NCBI RefSeq assembly: GCF_020523795.1
Contig: NZ_JAJALI010000007.1
Location: 124,001-188,000 of the forward strand
Reading direction: 5' to 3'
Length of the DNA: 64,000 nt
Source: Ancylobacter sp. Lp-2
Lineage (GTDB): Bacteria; Pseudomonadota; Alphaproteobacteria; Rhizobiales; Xanthobacteraceae
A program made the translations under genes and the position numbers. Shown piece after piece: positions 33,543 through 43,652 of the stretch; positions within the stretch are counted from its first letter, which is position 1, and every line of letters starts with the position of its first letter. The notes under the pieces were generated by a model that worked only from the letters and a program-made list of their open reading frames with translations, made no database searches and was not told where the DNA came from.

Positions 33543-33749
33543 ATGCCATCGACGGTAATTGCGCGAAGCAGGTACGGCGAGGACACCGGACCCTGTCGGT
33601 GTGGTTCCGGCAGAGCGGGCGCCGCTACGACTACAGCGATGTCCCTCCGGAAGACGTATGCGGCCTATCGAGCCGCCATTTCGAAGGGAAGCTATTTCAA
33701 CCAGTTTATCCGGGACCGATTCCCGTACCGCCGGACAGTGCAGCGCTAG
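33543..33749 (+). pseudogene. KTSC-domain gene broken by two opposite frameshifts
   Basis: ATG 33543 starts MPSTVIARSRYGEDT; the middle of the domain continues in another frame as RTLSVWFRQSGRRYDYSDVP; the end returns to the first frame as YAAYRAAISKGSYFNQFIRD then RF. Joined, this is a complete KTSC domain (Lys-Thr-Ser-Cys family, small nucleic-acid-linked proteins). One base lost near 33585 and one gained near 33648 explain it. The intact 68-residue frame has a scrambled middle, so function is doubtful. Confidence 0.65.
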
Positions 33750-33804
33750 TGGTCGACGTCCTCGTTCAGCGCGGCCAGCCTATTTGCGGTACTCACCGAG
33801 GTCG

Positions 33805-34698
33805 TCAGGCGATGCCTTTGCCGCCGGTGACGCCATAGACTTCGCCGTTGATGAAGCTCGCTTCCTGCGAGGCGAGAAGCACATAGACGGGCGCCAATTC
33901 CACAGGCTGCCCCGGACGGCCGAAATCGCTGTCCTTGCCGAAGTTCTCCACCTTCTCGTCGGGCTGGCCGCCGCTCGGCTGCAGCGCTGTCCAGAACGGG
34001 CCAGGCGCCACGGCATTGGCGCGGATGCCCTTCTCGATGAGCTGCTTGGCCAGCGCCTTGGTGTAGGCGACGATGCCCGCCTTGGTCGTCGCGTAGTCGA
34101 GCAGGATCGGCGAGGGCTGGTACGCCTGGATCGACGCGGTGGTGATGACGGAAGCGCCCGGCGGAAGATGCGGAACGGCTGCCTGTGCGATCCAATGCAG
34201 CGCATAGAGATTGGTCTTCATCGTCTTGTCGAAATCGGCCGTCGATAGCTCCTCGACCGCTTCGCGATATTGCTGCCGCGCCGCATTGATCGCCAGGATG
34301 TCGAGCCCACCGAGCTGAGCGACGGCCTTGTCGACCAGTTCCCGGCACCAGGCTTCGTCCGTAATATCCCCGGGAAGCGAGACGGCCTTGCGACCTGCAG
34401 CCTCGATCAAGGCAATGACCAGTCTCGCGTCGGCCTCTTCGTCCGGAAGATAGGAAATGGCGACATCCGCTCCCTCGCGTGCGAAGGCGATGGCGACCGC
34501 CCGCCCTATGCCGGAATCGCCGCCGGTAATGAGCGCCTTGCGCCCTTCCAGCTTGCCGGACCCACGATAGCTCTCCTCGCCATGGTCGGGCACTGGGTCC
34601 ATCTTGCGAGCGAGGCCCGGCATGGGCTGCGGCTGCTCCGGAAACGGCGGCCCCGGATACTGCGTGCGTGGGTCCTGCAATTTCAGACGATCGGTCAT
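33805..34698 (-). CDS. SDR-family oxidoreductase (stress-type, YdaD/YhdG-like)
   Basis: ATG 34698 behind GGAG gives 297 residues; the frame extends further to 35226 but overlaps the DUF6766 gene in a non-coding manner. A 45-residue N-terminal extension ([20 protein letters not shown]) precedes the Rossmann fold with [26 protein letters not shown] (for NNAG), and YATTKAG with catalytic Tyr and Lys. The extension and the sequence identify the classical SDRs annotated as glucose/ribitol dehydrogenase-like general stress proteins. Substrate unknown. It follows the DUF6766 gene by 43 bp and is probably in one transcript with it. Confidence 0.9.
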   Translation of the reverse strand: MTDRLKLQDPRTQYPGPPFPEQPQPMPGLARKMDPVPDHGEESYRGSGKLEGRKALITGGDSGIGRAVAIAFAREGADVAISYLPDEEADARLVIALIEAAGRKAVSLPGDITDEAWCRELVDKAVAQLGGLDILAINAARQQYREAVEELSTADFDKTMKTNLYALHWIAQAAVPHLPPGASVITTASIQAYQPSPILLDYATTKAGIVAYTKALAKQLIEKGIRANAVAPGPFWTALQPSGGQPDEKVENFGKDSDFGRPGQPVELAPVYVLLASQEASFINGEVYGVTGGKGIA

Positions 34699-34741
34699 GG
34701 TGGCTCTCCAATTTGATGGGTCGCCGGATGACGGCGCGGGA

Positions 34742-35374
34742 TTAGTCGCCGGTCTGCGCGTTGGCGGAGGCGACGGGCTTGGATTCCGGCGAGCCCTGAT
34801 GGCGCAGGAAGATTGACAGCACGACGAGCAAGGCGGTCGAGAGGAATTCCGACTGCCAGTTCTGGAAGGACTCAAACCACAACTGCGGATCGAGCAAATA
34901 GCTCCCGATCGTCTGGACCTCGCCACCATGGCGGAGCGCGTCGGCATTGGCGGCGACCATGCTGAACCACCAGTGGAACAGGAACGACGCGACGAATAGC
35001 AGTGCCAGGGTGAGGCCGAGCGAATGCGCGTAGAGCCACGCCGCCAGCGGATGGCGGGCGCGCCACGGCACCTCGTCGTCGGGCCTGTAAGGTTCATCGG
35101 GATCGCGCGATTCCGAGGAGCCGCGCTGGAACAGCATGGCGGTAAGCACGACATAGACCGCCATCTGCAGGAACTCGCTCTCCCAGTTCTCGAAGAGCGA
35201 GGACAGGAATTCGCCGCTGTGCACATAGGCCACGAGGCCGAGCGCGGCTTGCCCGTGGTCGACGAGCTCCTTGTTGAAGGAGGCCCGGCCGGTCAGCGCC
35301 ATGCCGATGACCGAGAAGAGGAACATCGTCCCCAGCGCCAGGGTCAATCCGTTGTCGCGCAGGAATTGTCGCAT
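34742..35374 (-). CDS. DUF6766 membrane protein
   Basis: ATG 35374 ([20 protein letters not shown]) gives 210 residues; an upstream frame to 35428 is not family-like. Four hydrophobic segments form two similar halves, each followed by an amphipathic FxSxFxNWxSEFLxxA motif ([20 protein letters not shown] and [20 protein letters not shown]), so the gene shows an internal duplication. DUF6766 proteins are inner-membrane proteins of unknown function frequent near stress genes. It is upstream of the SDR and downstream of katE on the same strand. Confidence 0.85.
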   Translation of the reverse strand: MRQFLRDNGLTLALGTMFLFSVIGMALTGRASFNKELVDHGQAALGLVAYVHSGEFLSSLFENWESEFLQMAVYVVLTAMLFQRGSSESRDPDEPYRPDDEVPWRARHPLAAWLYAHSLGLTLALLFVASFLFHWWFSMVAANADALRHGGEVQTIGSYLLDPQLWFESFQNWQSEFLSTALLVVLSIFLRHQGSPESKPVASANAQTGD

Positions 35375-35482
35375 CGATCGTCGGCCTCCGGGGCCTGATA
35401 CAGGGGAGGCGGCGCCTTTCAACGCCACCTCGCTCTGTCCTCATTGAAGCGGGTCGAAACCCGCGCTGCCTCGCGCGACCGC

Positions 35483-37594
<2,112 letters not shown>

Positions 37595-38011
37595 GCGCGT
37601 GCGCTCCCTAAGCGTGCGGGGACGTCCGGCCGACCCCGCATCGTCCCACTAACCCTCGGGACCGGCTTTCGTTGCGCGGGGGGTGCCAACGCCATCGGGA
37701 TGTGGGCGGGCGCCAGAAAACTCGCCGCGTCAGCTCGAGAGCACTTCGCTCACATAGGGCGGGCCAGGAGATCGGCGCGACGAAAGCCATGCTCAGACGA
37801 GCCTCGTAACCCAGGCGTCAGGCTCGGAGCGGCTTGTTGGAGATGCGGATACGCGATCAGCCGGCGACGTCTGCGCGAAGCGGACACGGGCTTTGTGATG
37901 CAAGACAATGGTACGAGATGCGATAGAAACCATCAGGAGGCCATGGCAGGTAACACTCTTTTCCGATCATCATTCTGATTACCGCCGCGGCGGCCCCCTC
38001 GGGTTTTATCA
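37595..38011. other. Gap between katE and the PAS fragment
   Basis: 417 bases without a supported gene. The katE promoter must be here, but no consensus element stands out on the minus strand. Several weak + strand frames lack coding character. Confidence 0.4.
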
Positions 38012-38491
38012 ATGCCGACGAGCAACCCTCTGGCATGGGACGCCGACAGTCTGCGAAGGGCAATCCGCGCGGCCGGCGTGGCGCTCTGGTCATGGAACGT
38101 AGACAACGACCAGTTCGCAATGGACGAACAAGCGTTTCTGCTGTGGAGCGTACCGCAAAGCGACGAGGTGAAATTTGAGGACCTGTCGACCCATATTCAC
38201 CCGGCCGATCGCGACCGTGTGTGGCGCCAGGTTGCCGACGCCGTTGCCGAGCGTCCCGACGAGATCAGTGATCGCGGCGAGGTTCGATTTATGGCCGTAG
38301 AGGTTGCACATGGGCCCTACGGTGACGCGCGCTCTCTGACACTACGGCTCGCGCGCATGCCGTCCAGCCATATCTCCACGGTGGGCATTATGCGCGAGAC
38401 GATAACGTCTACCCCAGCAGCATTTGGGTGTATGCCGTCGCGAAGGTTCAATGAAGGGTTTGCCGCTACTCCGGCAAGGAAGAAGGGATAG
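38012..38491 (+). pseudogene. Truncated PAS-domain sensor (probable histidine-kinase N-terminus)
   Basis: ATG 38012: MPTSNPLAWDADSLRRAIRA, GVALWSWNVDNDQFAMDEQA, KFEDLSTHIHPADRDRVWRQ. This is a PAS sensor domain (W-x-W---D, HP-DR-RV) of the type that opens HWE/HisKA2 kinases. Family likeness ends near 38290, where the frame runs antisense into the arylesterase gene to a chance stop at 38491. The kinase part is missing, so this is a fragment left by a deletion. Confidence 0.6.
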
Positions 38492-39018
38492 AGCGCGACA
38501 GCGTGTTTTTCCGCCAAGCGTGGGTAGATGGCATGGAAATCGGCCATGAACAGCACCCCTCTGCTGGACGGTGCCCACATGCCCGCCAGCAGAACGGGAA
38601 TTCCTCTCGCCTTCAATCGCGCAATGATCGCGTCAAGCGCACGTTCGGTCAGATGGACGTCAATCCCACGAAGTGCGTCGTTAGCACCAAACTCAACAAT
38701 CACGCCGTCTGTGCCCTGGGGCACCGATCGGTCTAGCCGTTCGAGGCCAGAGGTCGCGGTATTGCCGGGCGCGCCAGCATTGGCCACGGTGACGTCGTAT
38801 CCACGCGCCTTCAATGCCGCCTGCAATTTCGCAGGGAAGGAAGCCTCCGGCGGCAGGCGATATCCGGAAGTGAGGCTGTCGCCGAAAGCGACAATGCGAA
38901 GCGGCTCGGCCTCGGCGGTCGCAAGGGACAGAATGGCGATTATCATCAAGGCCGCGAAATGTCGGCAACAGAGCGCAGTCTTCAGCGCGCTGGATTGGTA
39001 GCCATAGGGACCGCACAT
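38317..39018 (-). CDS. SGNH/GDSL hydrolase, arylesterase / TesA type
   Basis: ATG 39018 gives 233 residues: residues 1-36 contain a signal peptide with hydrophobic core FAALMIIAILSLATAEA. Catalytic blocks: Ser in VAFGDSLTSGYRLP (block I), Gly in NAGAPGNTATSG (II), Asn in FGANDALRG (III), Asp and His in DGIHPNAAG (V). This matches periplasmic arylesterase/lysophospholipase TesA homologues. The frame is open further upstream, to 39147, but that part overlaps the PsiF-like gene and is antisense-like. It is separated from the PsiF-like gene by five bases. Confidence 0.88.
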   Translation of the reverse strand: MCGPYGYQSSALKTALCCRHFAALMIIAILSLATAEAEPLRIVAFGDSLTSGYRLPPEASFPAKLQAALKARGYDVTVANAGAPGNTATSGLERLDRSVPQGTDGVIVEFGANDALRGIDVHLTERALDAIIARLKARGIPVLLAGMWAPSSRGVLFMADFHAIYPRLAEKHAVALYPFFLAGVAANPSLNLRDGIHPNAAGVDVIVSRIMPTVEIWLDGMRASRSVRERASP

Positions 39019-39023
39019 GCGGA

Positions 39024-39272
39024 TCAGCCGGGAGGCGCGCCGACGCTGTCCTTGACGCACTTGGTCGTGAAGCTGGTCTTGGCTGCGCCGGCCAGTTTCT
39101 TGGTTGTGGCCTGCGCATCGCATGCGGTCTGAGCATCGCGCTCGCACTTGCCAAGGAAGCTGGTGCGGGCCGCGCCCGCGAGCTTCTTGGCATCGGCATT
39201 CGCAACGCAGCTATCGGCGAGGGCGGGGCCGGCGAAGGCAACCAGAACGGCGAGAGTGATGAGCGACTTCAT
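39024..39272 (-). CDS. Small secreted PsiF-like repeat protein
   Basis: 82 residues. Signal peptide MKSLITLAVLVAFAGPALA, then two copies of a Cys-bounded helical repeat: KKLAGAARTSFLGKC and KKLAGAAKTSFTTKC. PsiF proteins carry the same CN-xA---LKG-AR--F---C unit. PsiF is a phosphate-starvation-induced periplasmic protein in E. coli with no known activity. The gene lies five bases upstream of the arylesterase start and is likely cotranscribed with it. Confidence 0.75.
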   Translation of the reverse strand: MKSLITLAVLVAFAGPALADSCVANADAKKLAGAARTSFLGKCERDAQTACDAQATTKKLAGAAKTSFTTKCVKDSVGAPPG

Positions 39273-39350
39273 CGAACCGTCTCCTCTTCAGGTGCCGGGA
39301 GCTAAACATGGCTGAGGAGCGGCGTCGAGGTGGGCCCAGTATGAGTTTTC

Positions 39351-39617
39351 TCAGCAGCGAACCGGACCCGCCACGATGTTGTTGGCTTCCGCCCACCAGA
39401 GGAATGCGTTGCCCGCTTCAATGACATCGTCGTCATTTGCAGCGCTTTCCAGACGACGGATCAACCCGTCGTAGTCGCCTCCGGGATGCGGATTGGCCAG
39501 GGCGAAGGACAGTGCCTCATCGAGGGTGGCGATATCGAAGGTGGCGGAGCCGGCATGAACTCTGACGACCGGGATCGTCGCGGACTCGGCTGTGTACACA
39601 TGATCGAGGATCGGCAT
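39351..39617 (-). CDS. Hypothetical protein, 88 residues, EcfG-controlled
   Basis: MPILDHVYTAESATIPVVRV, then AGSATFDIATLDEALSFALA and NPHPGGDYDGLIRRLESAAN, ending NAFLWWAEANNIVAGPVRC. An alternating beta-helix plan with no signal or membrane segment; no recognised family. A perfect EcfG promoter lies just upstream (39644-39668), so it should be induced by general stress. Confidence 0.7.
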   Translation of the reverse strand: MPILDHVYTAESATIPVVRVHAGSATFDIATLDEALSFALANPHPGGDYDGLIRRLESAANDDDVIEAGNAFLWWAEANNIVAGPVRC

Positions 39618-39643
39618 GGTTATTCCTCCATTGCTCCGATTCC

Positions 39644-39668
39644 AACGCTCCGCACAGGCTCACGTTCC
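39644..39668 (-). promoter_or_regulatory. EcfG-type general-stress promoter (perfect consensus)
   Basis: On the minus strand GGAAC (39668-39664), 16 bases, CGTT (39647-39644). It is 27 bases before the 39351-39617 start codon. Confidence 0.8.
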
Positions 39669-39860
39669 AAGCGTCTGCCCCTTACCCTCCGCCTCCCCGA
39701 GAGCGACGCGGCCGGCGGGGGTGATGCTGAAACGAGAACACACTGCCCACCACGTGCTCGACGTCACCTTCTCGATCCGGGCAACGACGGCATCGAGGCG
39801 CCCCCCTGGCCTGAGCTTGGCCCAGCCTCGCTGTAAATGGTTAAGCCACCAACAACCTGT
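39669..39860 (-). pseudogene. Possible fragment of a winged-helix-like phage/island protein
   Basis: On the minus strand a frame reads GWAKLRPGGRLDAVVARIEK, VTSSTWWAVCSRFSITPAGR and VALGEAEG. The ITPAGR-AL ending is typical of small winged-helix-like proteins of phages and islands. No start codon with a family-like N-terminus is seen, and the end overlaps the EcfG promoter, so this is a remnant at most. Confidence 0.3.
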
Positions 39861-39921
39861 AGACGCGCCGAGCATCCAATGCCACGTTAGTTGCGAGTGC
39901 AAGCCGCGAGAACGTAATGCT

Positions 39922-41319
39922 ATGGCGAGAGGCTTCGGGAGCGGGCGTCTTCCGATCTTGAACGTATCGATTGTTTTTTCGGTTGTTCTCGTTGCCTGCC
40001 TTTTTGGCATTCTGACACGGCCCTATGGTTCACTCGCTGCCTTCTGGCCGGCCAATGCGGTACTCCTCGGGCTCTTCGTTCGGCATCCTCCATTGGTATC
40101 CCCGGCCGGCTGGTTCGCCGCAATCGCGGGCTATTTTACTGCTGACATCCTTACGGGCGGCTCTCTCCTGCTCACCATCTGGTTGACAGCAGGGAACCTG
40201 GCGGGCGTCGGCGTCGGGGTTTTGCTCTATGCTCGTATCAATGATGCTCATCGCACCTTGGGCCAACCGTCCTCCGTCCTTTACTTATTGGGGGTGCTCA
40301 GTTGTGCCGCCGCTGGGTCGGCCGTTGTTGGCGCGGGAGTCGCGCCCGTTTTCTTCGGTCGGGATTGGGTTTCCGGACTGGCATTCTGGTTCACGACCGA
40401 GTTGGTAAACGGCATCATCGTCCTGCCCGTCATCCTGACGGCGCCTGCCGGGCCATTCATCTCGGCGTTGGATCTACGACGCGGTGGGAAGGACAAGGCG
40501 GCTTTTCTCACAGGAGCTCCGATTGTTGCCCTCGCGCTCTCACTTGTCGTCGGGCACCTCGTAGGAGGAATGGGGGCACTTGCGTTCCCCTCGCCAGCAC
40601 TCCTTTGGTGTGCCCTTGTTTACCCGCTGTTCCCCACCGTTCTGCTCACGATGCTGGTGAGCATATCCCATCTGATTGCCGTATCGCTCGGCGTGGTCGG
40701 CGAGCCCGCTGGGCATATCGATGCGATGACGATGACAGATCGCCTCAGCATCATGTTACTGGCCTTGGGTCCATTGACCGTCGCCAGCATCAACGCGGCG
40801 AGAGTGGAGCTGACGAGCACGCTTACTCGGCTCGCAACCTACGACGCATTGACGGGTGCCCTTACGCGAGCAGCATTCTCGGCACAGGCGAGCTCCGTGC
40901 TCTCGGCGCGGCCCGGTCCTCTTGCCGTCATGACCATCGACATCGATCACTTCAAGCGCATCAATGATACCCACGGCCATGCGGCAGGTGACAGGGCGCT
41001 CGCAGCCTTTGCAGACGTTGTGGGCAGGGCTCTCCGCAAAGACGATCTTTTCGGTCGCATCGGTGGGGAAGAGTTCGCGATCCTCACGCCAGCCGTAAGC
41101 GATCAGGGAGCGAAGGGTATTGCAGACCGCTTGCGAGCGGAGATCGAGGACCTGTCGTGTGCGCTTCCCAGCGGGGACATGCTGCGCTTCACTGTCAGTG
41201 TTGGCTTTGTACACGTGCAGGGCAATACGCAGCTATCTCTCGAGAACCTTCTCGCTGCAGCGGATGACGCTCTCTATCGGGCCAAAGGGGCGGGTAGAAA
41301 CCAGGTCGTTGCCGCTTAG
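39922..41319 (+). CDS. MASE1-GGDEF diguanylate cyclase
   Basis: ATG 39922 gives 465 residues; the frame is open to 39616 but the extra part is not membrane-like. The first 290 residues hold eight or so transmembrane helices of a MASE1 sensor domain (RPYGSLAAFWPANAVLLGLF, WFTTELVNGIIVLPVIL). The C-terminal GGDEF domain has the active-site RIGGEEFAIL (GGEEF near residue 383) and the product-inhibition I-site RKDD five residues before it, so it should make cyclic di-GMP and be feedback-controlled. No EAL domain. The membrane signal sensed is unknown. Confidence 0.93.
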   Translation: MARGFGSGRLPILNVSIVFSVVLVACLFGILTRPYGSLAAFWPANAVLLGLFVRHPPLVSPAGWFAAIAGYFTADILTGGSLLLTIWLTAGNLAGVGVGVLLYARINDAHRTLGQPSSVLYLLGVLSCAAAGSAVVGAGVAPVFFGRDWVSGLAFWFTTELVNGIIVLPVILTAPAGPFISALDLRRGGKDKAAFLTGAPIVALALSLVVGHLVGGMGALAFPSPALLWCALVYPLFPTVLLTMLVSISHLIAVSLGVVGEPAGHIDAMTMTDRLSIMLLALGPLTVASINAARVELTSTLTRLATYDALTGALTRAAFSAQASSVLSARPGPLAVMTIDIDHFKRINDTHGHAAGDRALAAFADVVGRALRKDDLFGRIGGEEFAILTPAVSDQGAKGIADRLRAEIEDLSCALPSGDMLRFTVSVGFVHVQGNTQLSLENLLAAADDALYRAKGAGRNQVVAA

Positions 41320-41579
41320 TGGCCAATATGCGCCAACCCTGTTCCCCCTGTTCCCCACCGTTCCCCTCGAAATGAATGTAGGCGAGAATGAAATGAGGGC
41401 GGTCGTGGGTGCGTGATGCGTCTAAAGTAGGTGAAAATAGACGCCGAGAGCAGCTCGAGACCAATGCGCACGAGCGCGGCGCTGGAAGCGACGGGATGGC
41501 GCCAAGGCTCATCCGCATAGCATTCTGTCCGCGGCAATACATGTTGGGCCGCGTAGGTCGTGTACTGGAGCAAATGGCT

Positions 41580-41735
41580 TGCGAGATCAGCGCGACAAAT
41601 GAGGAGCCGGCCGAACTCTTCGGTGTCAACATCCACATCATTGCAAGATGGAAATCCGTTCATGACGAGTTTTGTCAGGCCCTAAAAGCCGGTAAGGGCG
41701 CTTTGATCAGCAATCAACCGAATCGAAGCCGATAG
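41580..41735 (+). pseudogene. Remnant of a phage terminase small subunit
   Basis: The frame from 41580 reads CEISATNEEPAELFGVNIHI, then IARWKSVHDEFCQALKAGKG, and soon stops. ATxEELAELFGVxxxTIxRW followed by HxEFCxALKxGK is the DNA-binding HTH of Terminase_4-like small subunits. The upstream 170 bases in frame do not contain a normal N-terminus and there is no large subunit after it, so it is a leftover of phage or phage-like DNA near the tRNA end of the island. Confidence 0.55.
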
Positions 41736-41894
41736 ATCGAACCGCGGCCATCTTGAATAACAATCAAGAATTCAAGTCTGTGGCTAGGCGAGCGACGGAT
41801 GGACGGGCATGCCCTGCATCGGTTGAAAACAATCATAGGAAATCAAAGGCTGGGCCGTTCTCGCCCAAACTTGAAAACAATCAAGATATTCAAG
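41703..41894. repeat. Four spaced iteron-like repeats, 24-26 bp
   Basis: Units at 41703-41728, 41753-41776, 41823-41848 and 41871-41894 share TTGA, a CAATCA core and a TCAAG or TCGAAG end; the last two share TTGAAAACAATCA exactly. Starts are 50, 70 and 48 bp apart. The island-end sequence TTGAATAAAATCAACG at 42799-42814 resembles the same unit. They could be integrase arm sites or an origin-like array. The rest of 41736-42061 holds no gene. Confidence 0.5.
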
Positions 41895-42061
41895 ATGGGG
41901 TATCCTGGTCGCATTGGGCTCGTCAGCCCGGGTTCTGCTGCCGATGAAGACAGCACTCTCCTAGCGAGGCGGGGTAAAATACGAAACCGCAACGCCGCCA
42001 AGCGCCTACCGCACGAATGTTGACCTTCAAGTAGACGATCAACTCCTTTCCGAGTCCTTCT

Positions 42062-42628
42062 CTAGGCCGGCTTCTTTGGCTTGGTGGCAGGCTTCCGCTT
42101 CTTGGCTCGGCGAACCCGGGCGAGCGAAGGCGATGGCCGCAAGGGTGGGAGGCGCTCCAGCAATCGCACCAGATAGCTCCCACCACCCTCGCGCGACCGC
42201 TCCTCCCTCTGAAGGATGTACTGCTCGACTGCATGATCGAAGTCGCTTCGGCGCTGAGAGGCGCGGCCGCGAGCGAACCCATCCGTCGCGATGGTCTCCG
42301 CCGCTAGTCGTAGAGCGCTCTTCAACAGCCAGGGGAGTTCGTCGTCCCAATTATTGGGAGTGTCCGGCAGTAGCCGGCTGTTCGCACTTCGAAGGCCGGA
42401 ATCCATGGTGGCATAGAGGCGCACTTTTATCGCTTCGGGCGTGAGGTGCTCATATAGATCCCGAACCGCGGTGCCCACGCGGTACGAGTTCTCGGGCCCA
42501 CGAGCGACGCCGCGAAGAATCTCCACTGCAAGACGCTCCAACGCTTGAGCGGCCATTTCCTCTGCCCATTGCGCCTGCTTGTCGCCTCGTTCGCCACCGC
42601 CGCCGTCGATCACTCGTAAGTCAACCAT
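42062..42628 (-). CDS. Hypothetical protein, 188 residues
   Basis: ATG 42628 lies five bases behind GGAGG, so it is preferred over 42643. MVDLRVIDGGGGERGDKQAQ, then WAEEMAAQALERLAVEILRG, YEHLTPEAIKVRLYATMDSG and LPWLLKSALRLAAETIATDG are helical; the end RVRRAKKRKPATKPKKPA is strongly basic and could bind nucleic acid. I do not recognise the family. Its place next to the tRNA end of the island suggests an island gene, not an integrase: no tyrosine-recombinase R-H-R-Y motif is present. Confidence 0.7.
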   Translation of the reverse strand: MVDLRVIDGGGGERGDKQAQWAEEMAAQALERLAVEILRGVARGPENSYRVGTAVRDLYEHLTPEAIKVRLYATMDSGLRSANSRLLPDTPNNWDDELPWLLKSALRLAAETIATDGFARGRASQRRSDFDHAVEQYILQREERSREGGGSYLVRLLERLPPLRPSPSLARVRRAKKRKPATKPKKPA

Positions 42629-42754
42629 GAAGGCCTCCTGCACGAGGGGAGCCTACATCAGTGCGCGAGCGACGGTCTAGTTAAACGGAGGGGTTGTATT
42701 GCAAGGGAGAGCGCTGCGTAGAAGGCGCCGCCATCGGCCCTACCGGCGTCAGCT

Positions 42755-42776
42755 GTTGGGGTGATTGTTGGGGTGA
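42755..42776. repeat. Tandem GTTGGGGTGA repeat near the island end
   Basis: GTTGGGGTGA occurs at 42755-42764 and again at 42767-42776. Together with AATCAACGATTT and TTGGCGGAGAG up to the tRNA, it resembles attachment arms I recall at tRNA-Ser integration sites in alphaproteobacteria; it would be bound by an integrase. Confidence 0.4.
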
Positions 42777-42830
42777 AGCTTCGATGGTTGATTTTTTCTT
42801 GAATAAAATCAACGATTTAGGCTAAAGATT

Positions 42831-42920
42831 TGGCGGAGAGAGCGGGATTCGAACCCGCGATACGGTTTCCCGCATACACACTTTCCAGGCGTGCGCCTTC
42901 AACCACTCGGCCACCTCTCC
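42831..42920 (-). tRNA. tRNA-Ser(GGA)
   Basis: Reading from 42920 down: GGAGAGGTGGCCGAGTGGTT starts the acceptor and D arms; anticodon loop CTGGAAA gives anticodon GGA within a CACGC/GTGTG stem; a long variable arm (TATGCGGGAAACCGTA) follows, as in class II tRNAs; T arm GCGGGTTCGAATCCCGC; and the acceptor pairs back to CTCTCTCC with an encoded GCCA end. It decodes UCC and UCU serine codons. Its 3' end is the right boundary of the proposed island. Confidence 0.95.
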
Positions 42921-43034
42921 CCGGCATCGATCGCTGACGATCAATGCACGTCGTCCCATGGGGACGGAGGCGCGGAATATAGTGAAGCTGGCCGCTTGGC
43001 AAGCCGTTCCGTGGAAACCGCGGCGCCCGCCCGC

Positions 43035-43439
43035 TCAGTTTGACGCCGGGGCTGTGGACGAGATGGCGCAGCGGGCGGCGTCGGCCGTGCCGCCCATGAG
43101 ATGGACCTGGTCCTTGCCGGTGCCGCCGCCGACGATGTTGTAGATCGTGGTGCTCGCCGTCCCCACGGATTTGCCTGCGGCGGTGAACTCGCAGGTCACC
43201 ACCGCGGCGCCGATCGTCGCGGATCCCTCATTCGCCACCGACACGTCCATCACCGAGCCGACGGGATCGGAGAAGATGTCGCCCTGCTTCACCTTGAGCG
43301 CCGGATTGGCGGCGGCGCACACCATGCCGGCGCCAAGGGCGACGAGGGCGAGCAACTCCCGGACCCGCCGGAGCCGAATCGGAAGGGGGGGGGCGGGCAG
43401 CTCGCGGGTGGAGGTCGTCGTCGTCATGCTGGGTCTCAT
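43035..43439 (-). CDS. Small exported protein with beta-sandwich (FxLYD-like) character
   Basis: 134 residues from ATG 43439 (43427 also possible). A basic region and hydrophobic helix ([20 protein letters not shown]) form a signal peptide. The mature part has the strand pattern [39 protein letters not shown] and QVHLMGG, reminiscent of FxLYD-type domains; two Cys may pair. I know no specific function. It is divergent from the RND adaptor gene but separated by a 210-bp gap. Confidence 0.65.
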   Translation of the reverse strand: MRPSMTTTTSTRELPAPPLPIRLRRVRELLALVALGAGMVCAAANPALKVKQGDIFSDPVGSVMDVSVANEGSATIGAAVVTCEFTAAGKSVGTASTTIYNIVGGGTGKDQVHLMGGTADAARCAISSTAPASN

Positions 43440-43652
43440 GGTTCGGATGCCGTCCGGAGGATGCCGCAGCGTCGGCGGAAATCAATAAGGTCTGCGCGCC
43501 GACGAAGCCAGAGAATAGCACGCGCCGCGCGGTCGCACGCACTCCGGCCCGTGGCGGAGGTTCACGAAAAATTTCAATAACTTCGGTAATCTAGACAAGC
43601 CCCATGTCCTCAATATAGTCCAACGGGTGGGGATAGTTTGCGGGGGTGGCCA

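Noticed and set aside
34699-35226. N-terminal extension of the SDR
   Set aside because: It overlaps the DUF6766 gene in another frame with Ser/Arg-rich antisense-like composition.
42779-42800. TGATTTTTTCTTG as a terminator after the tRNA
   Set aside because: There is a T run but no GC stem before it in the tRNA direction.
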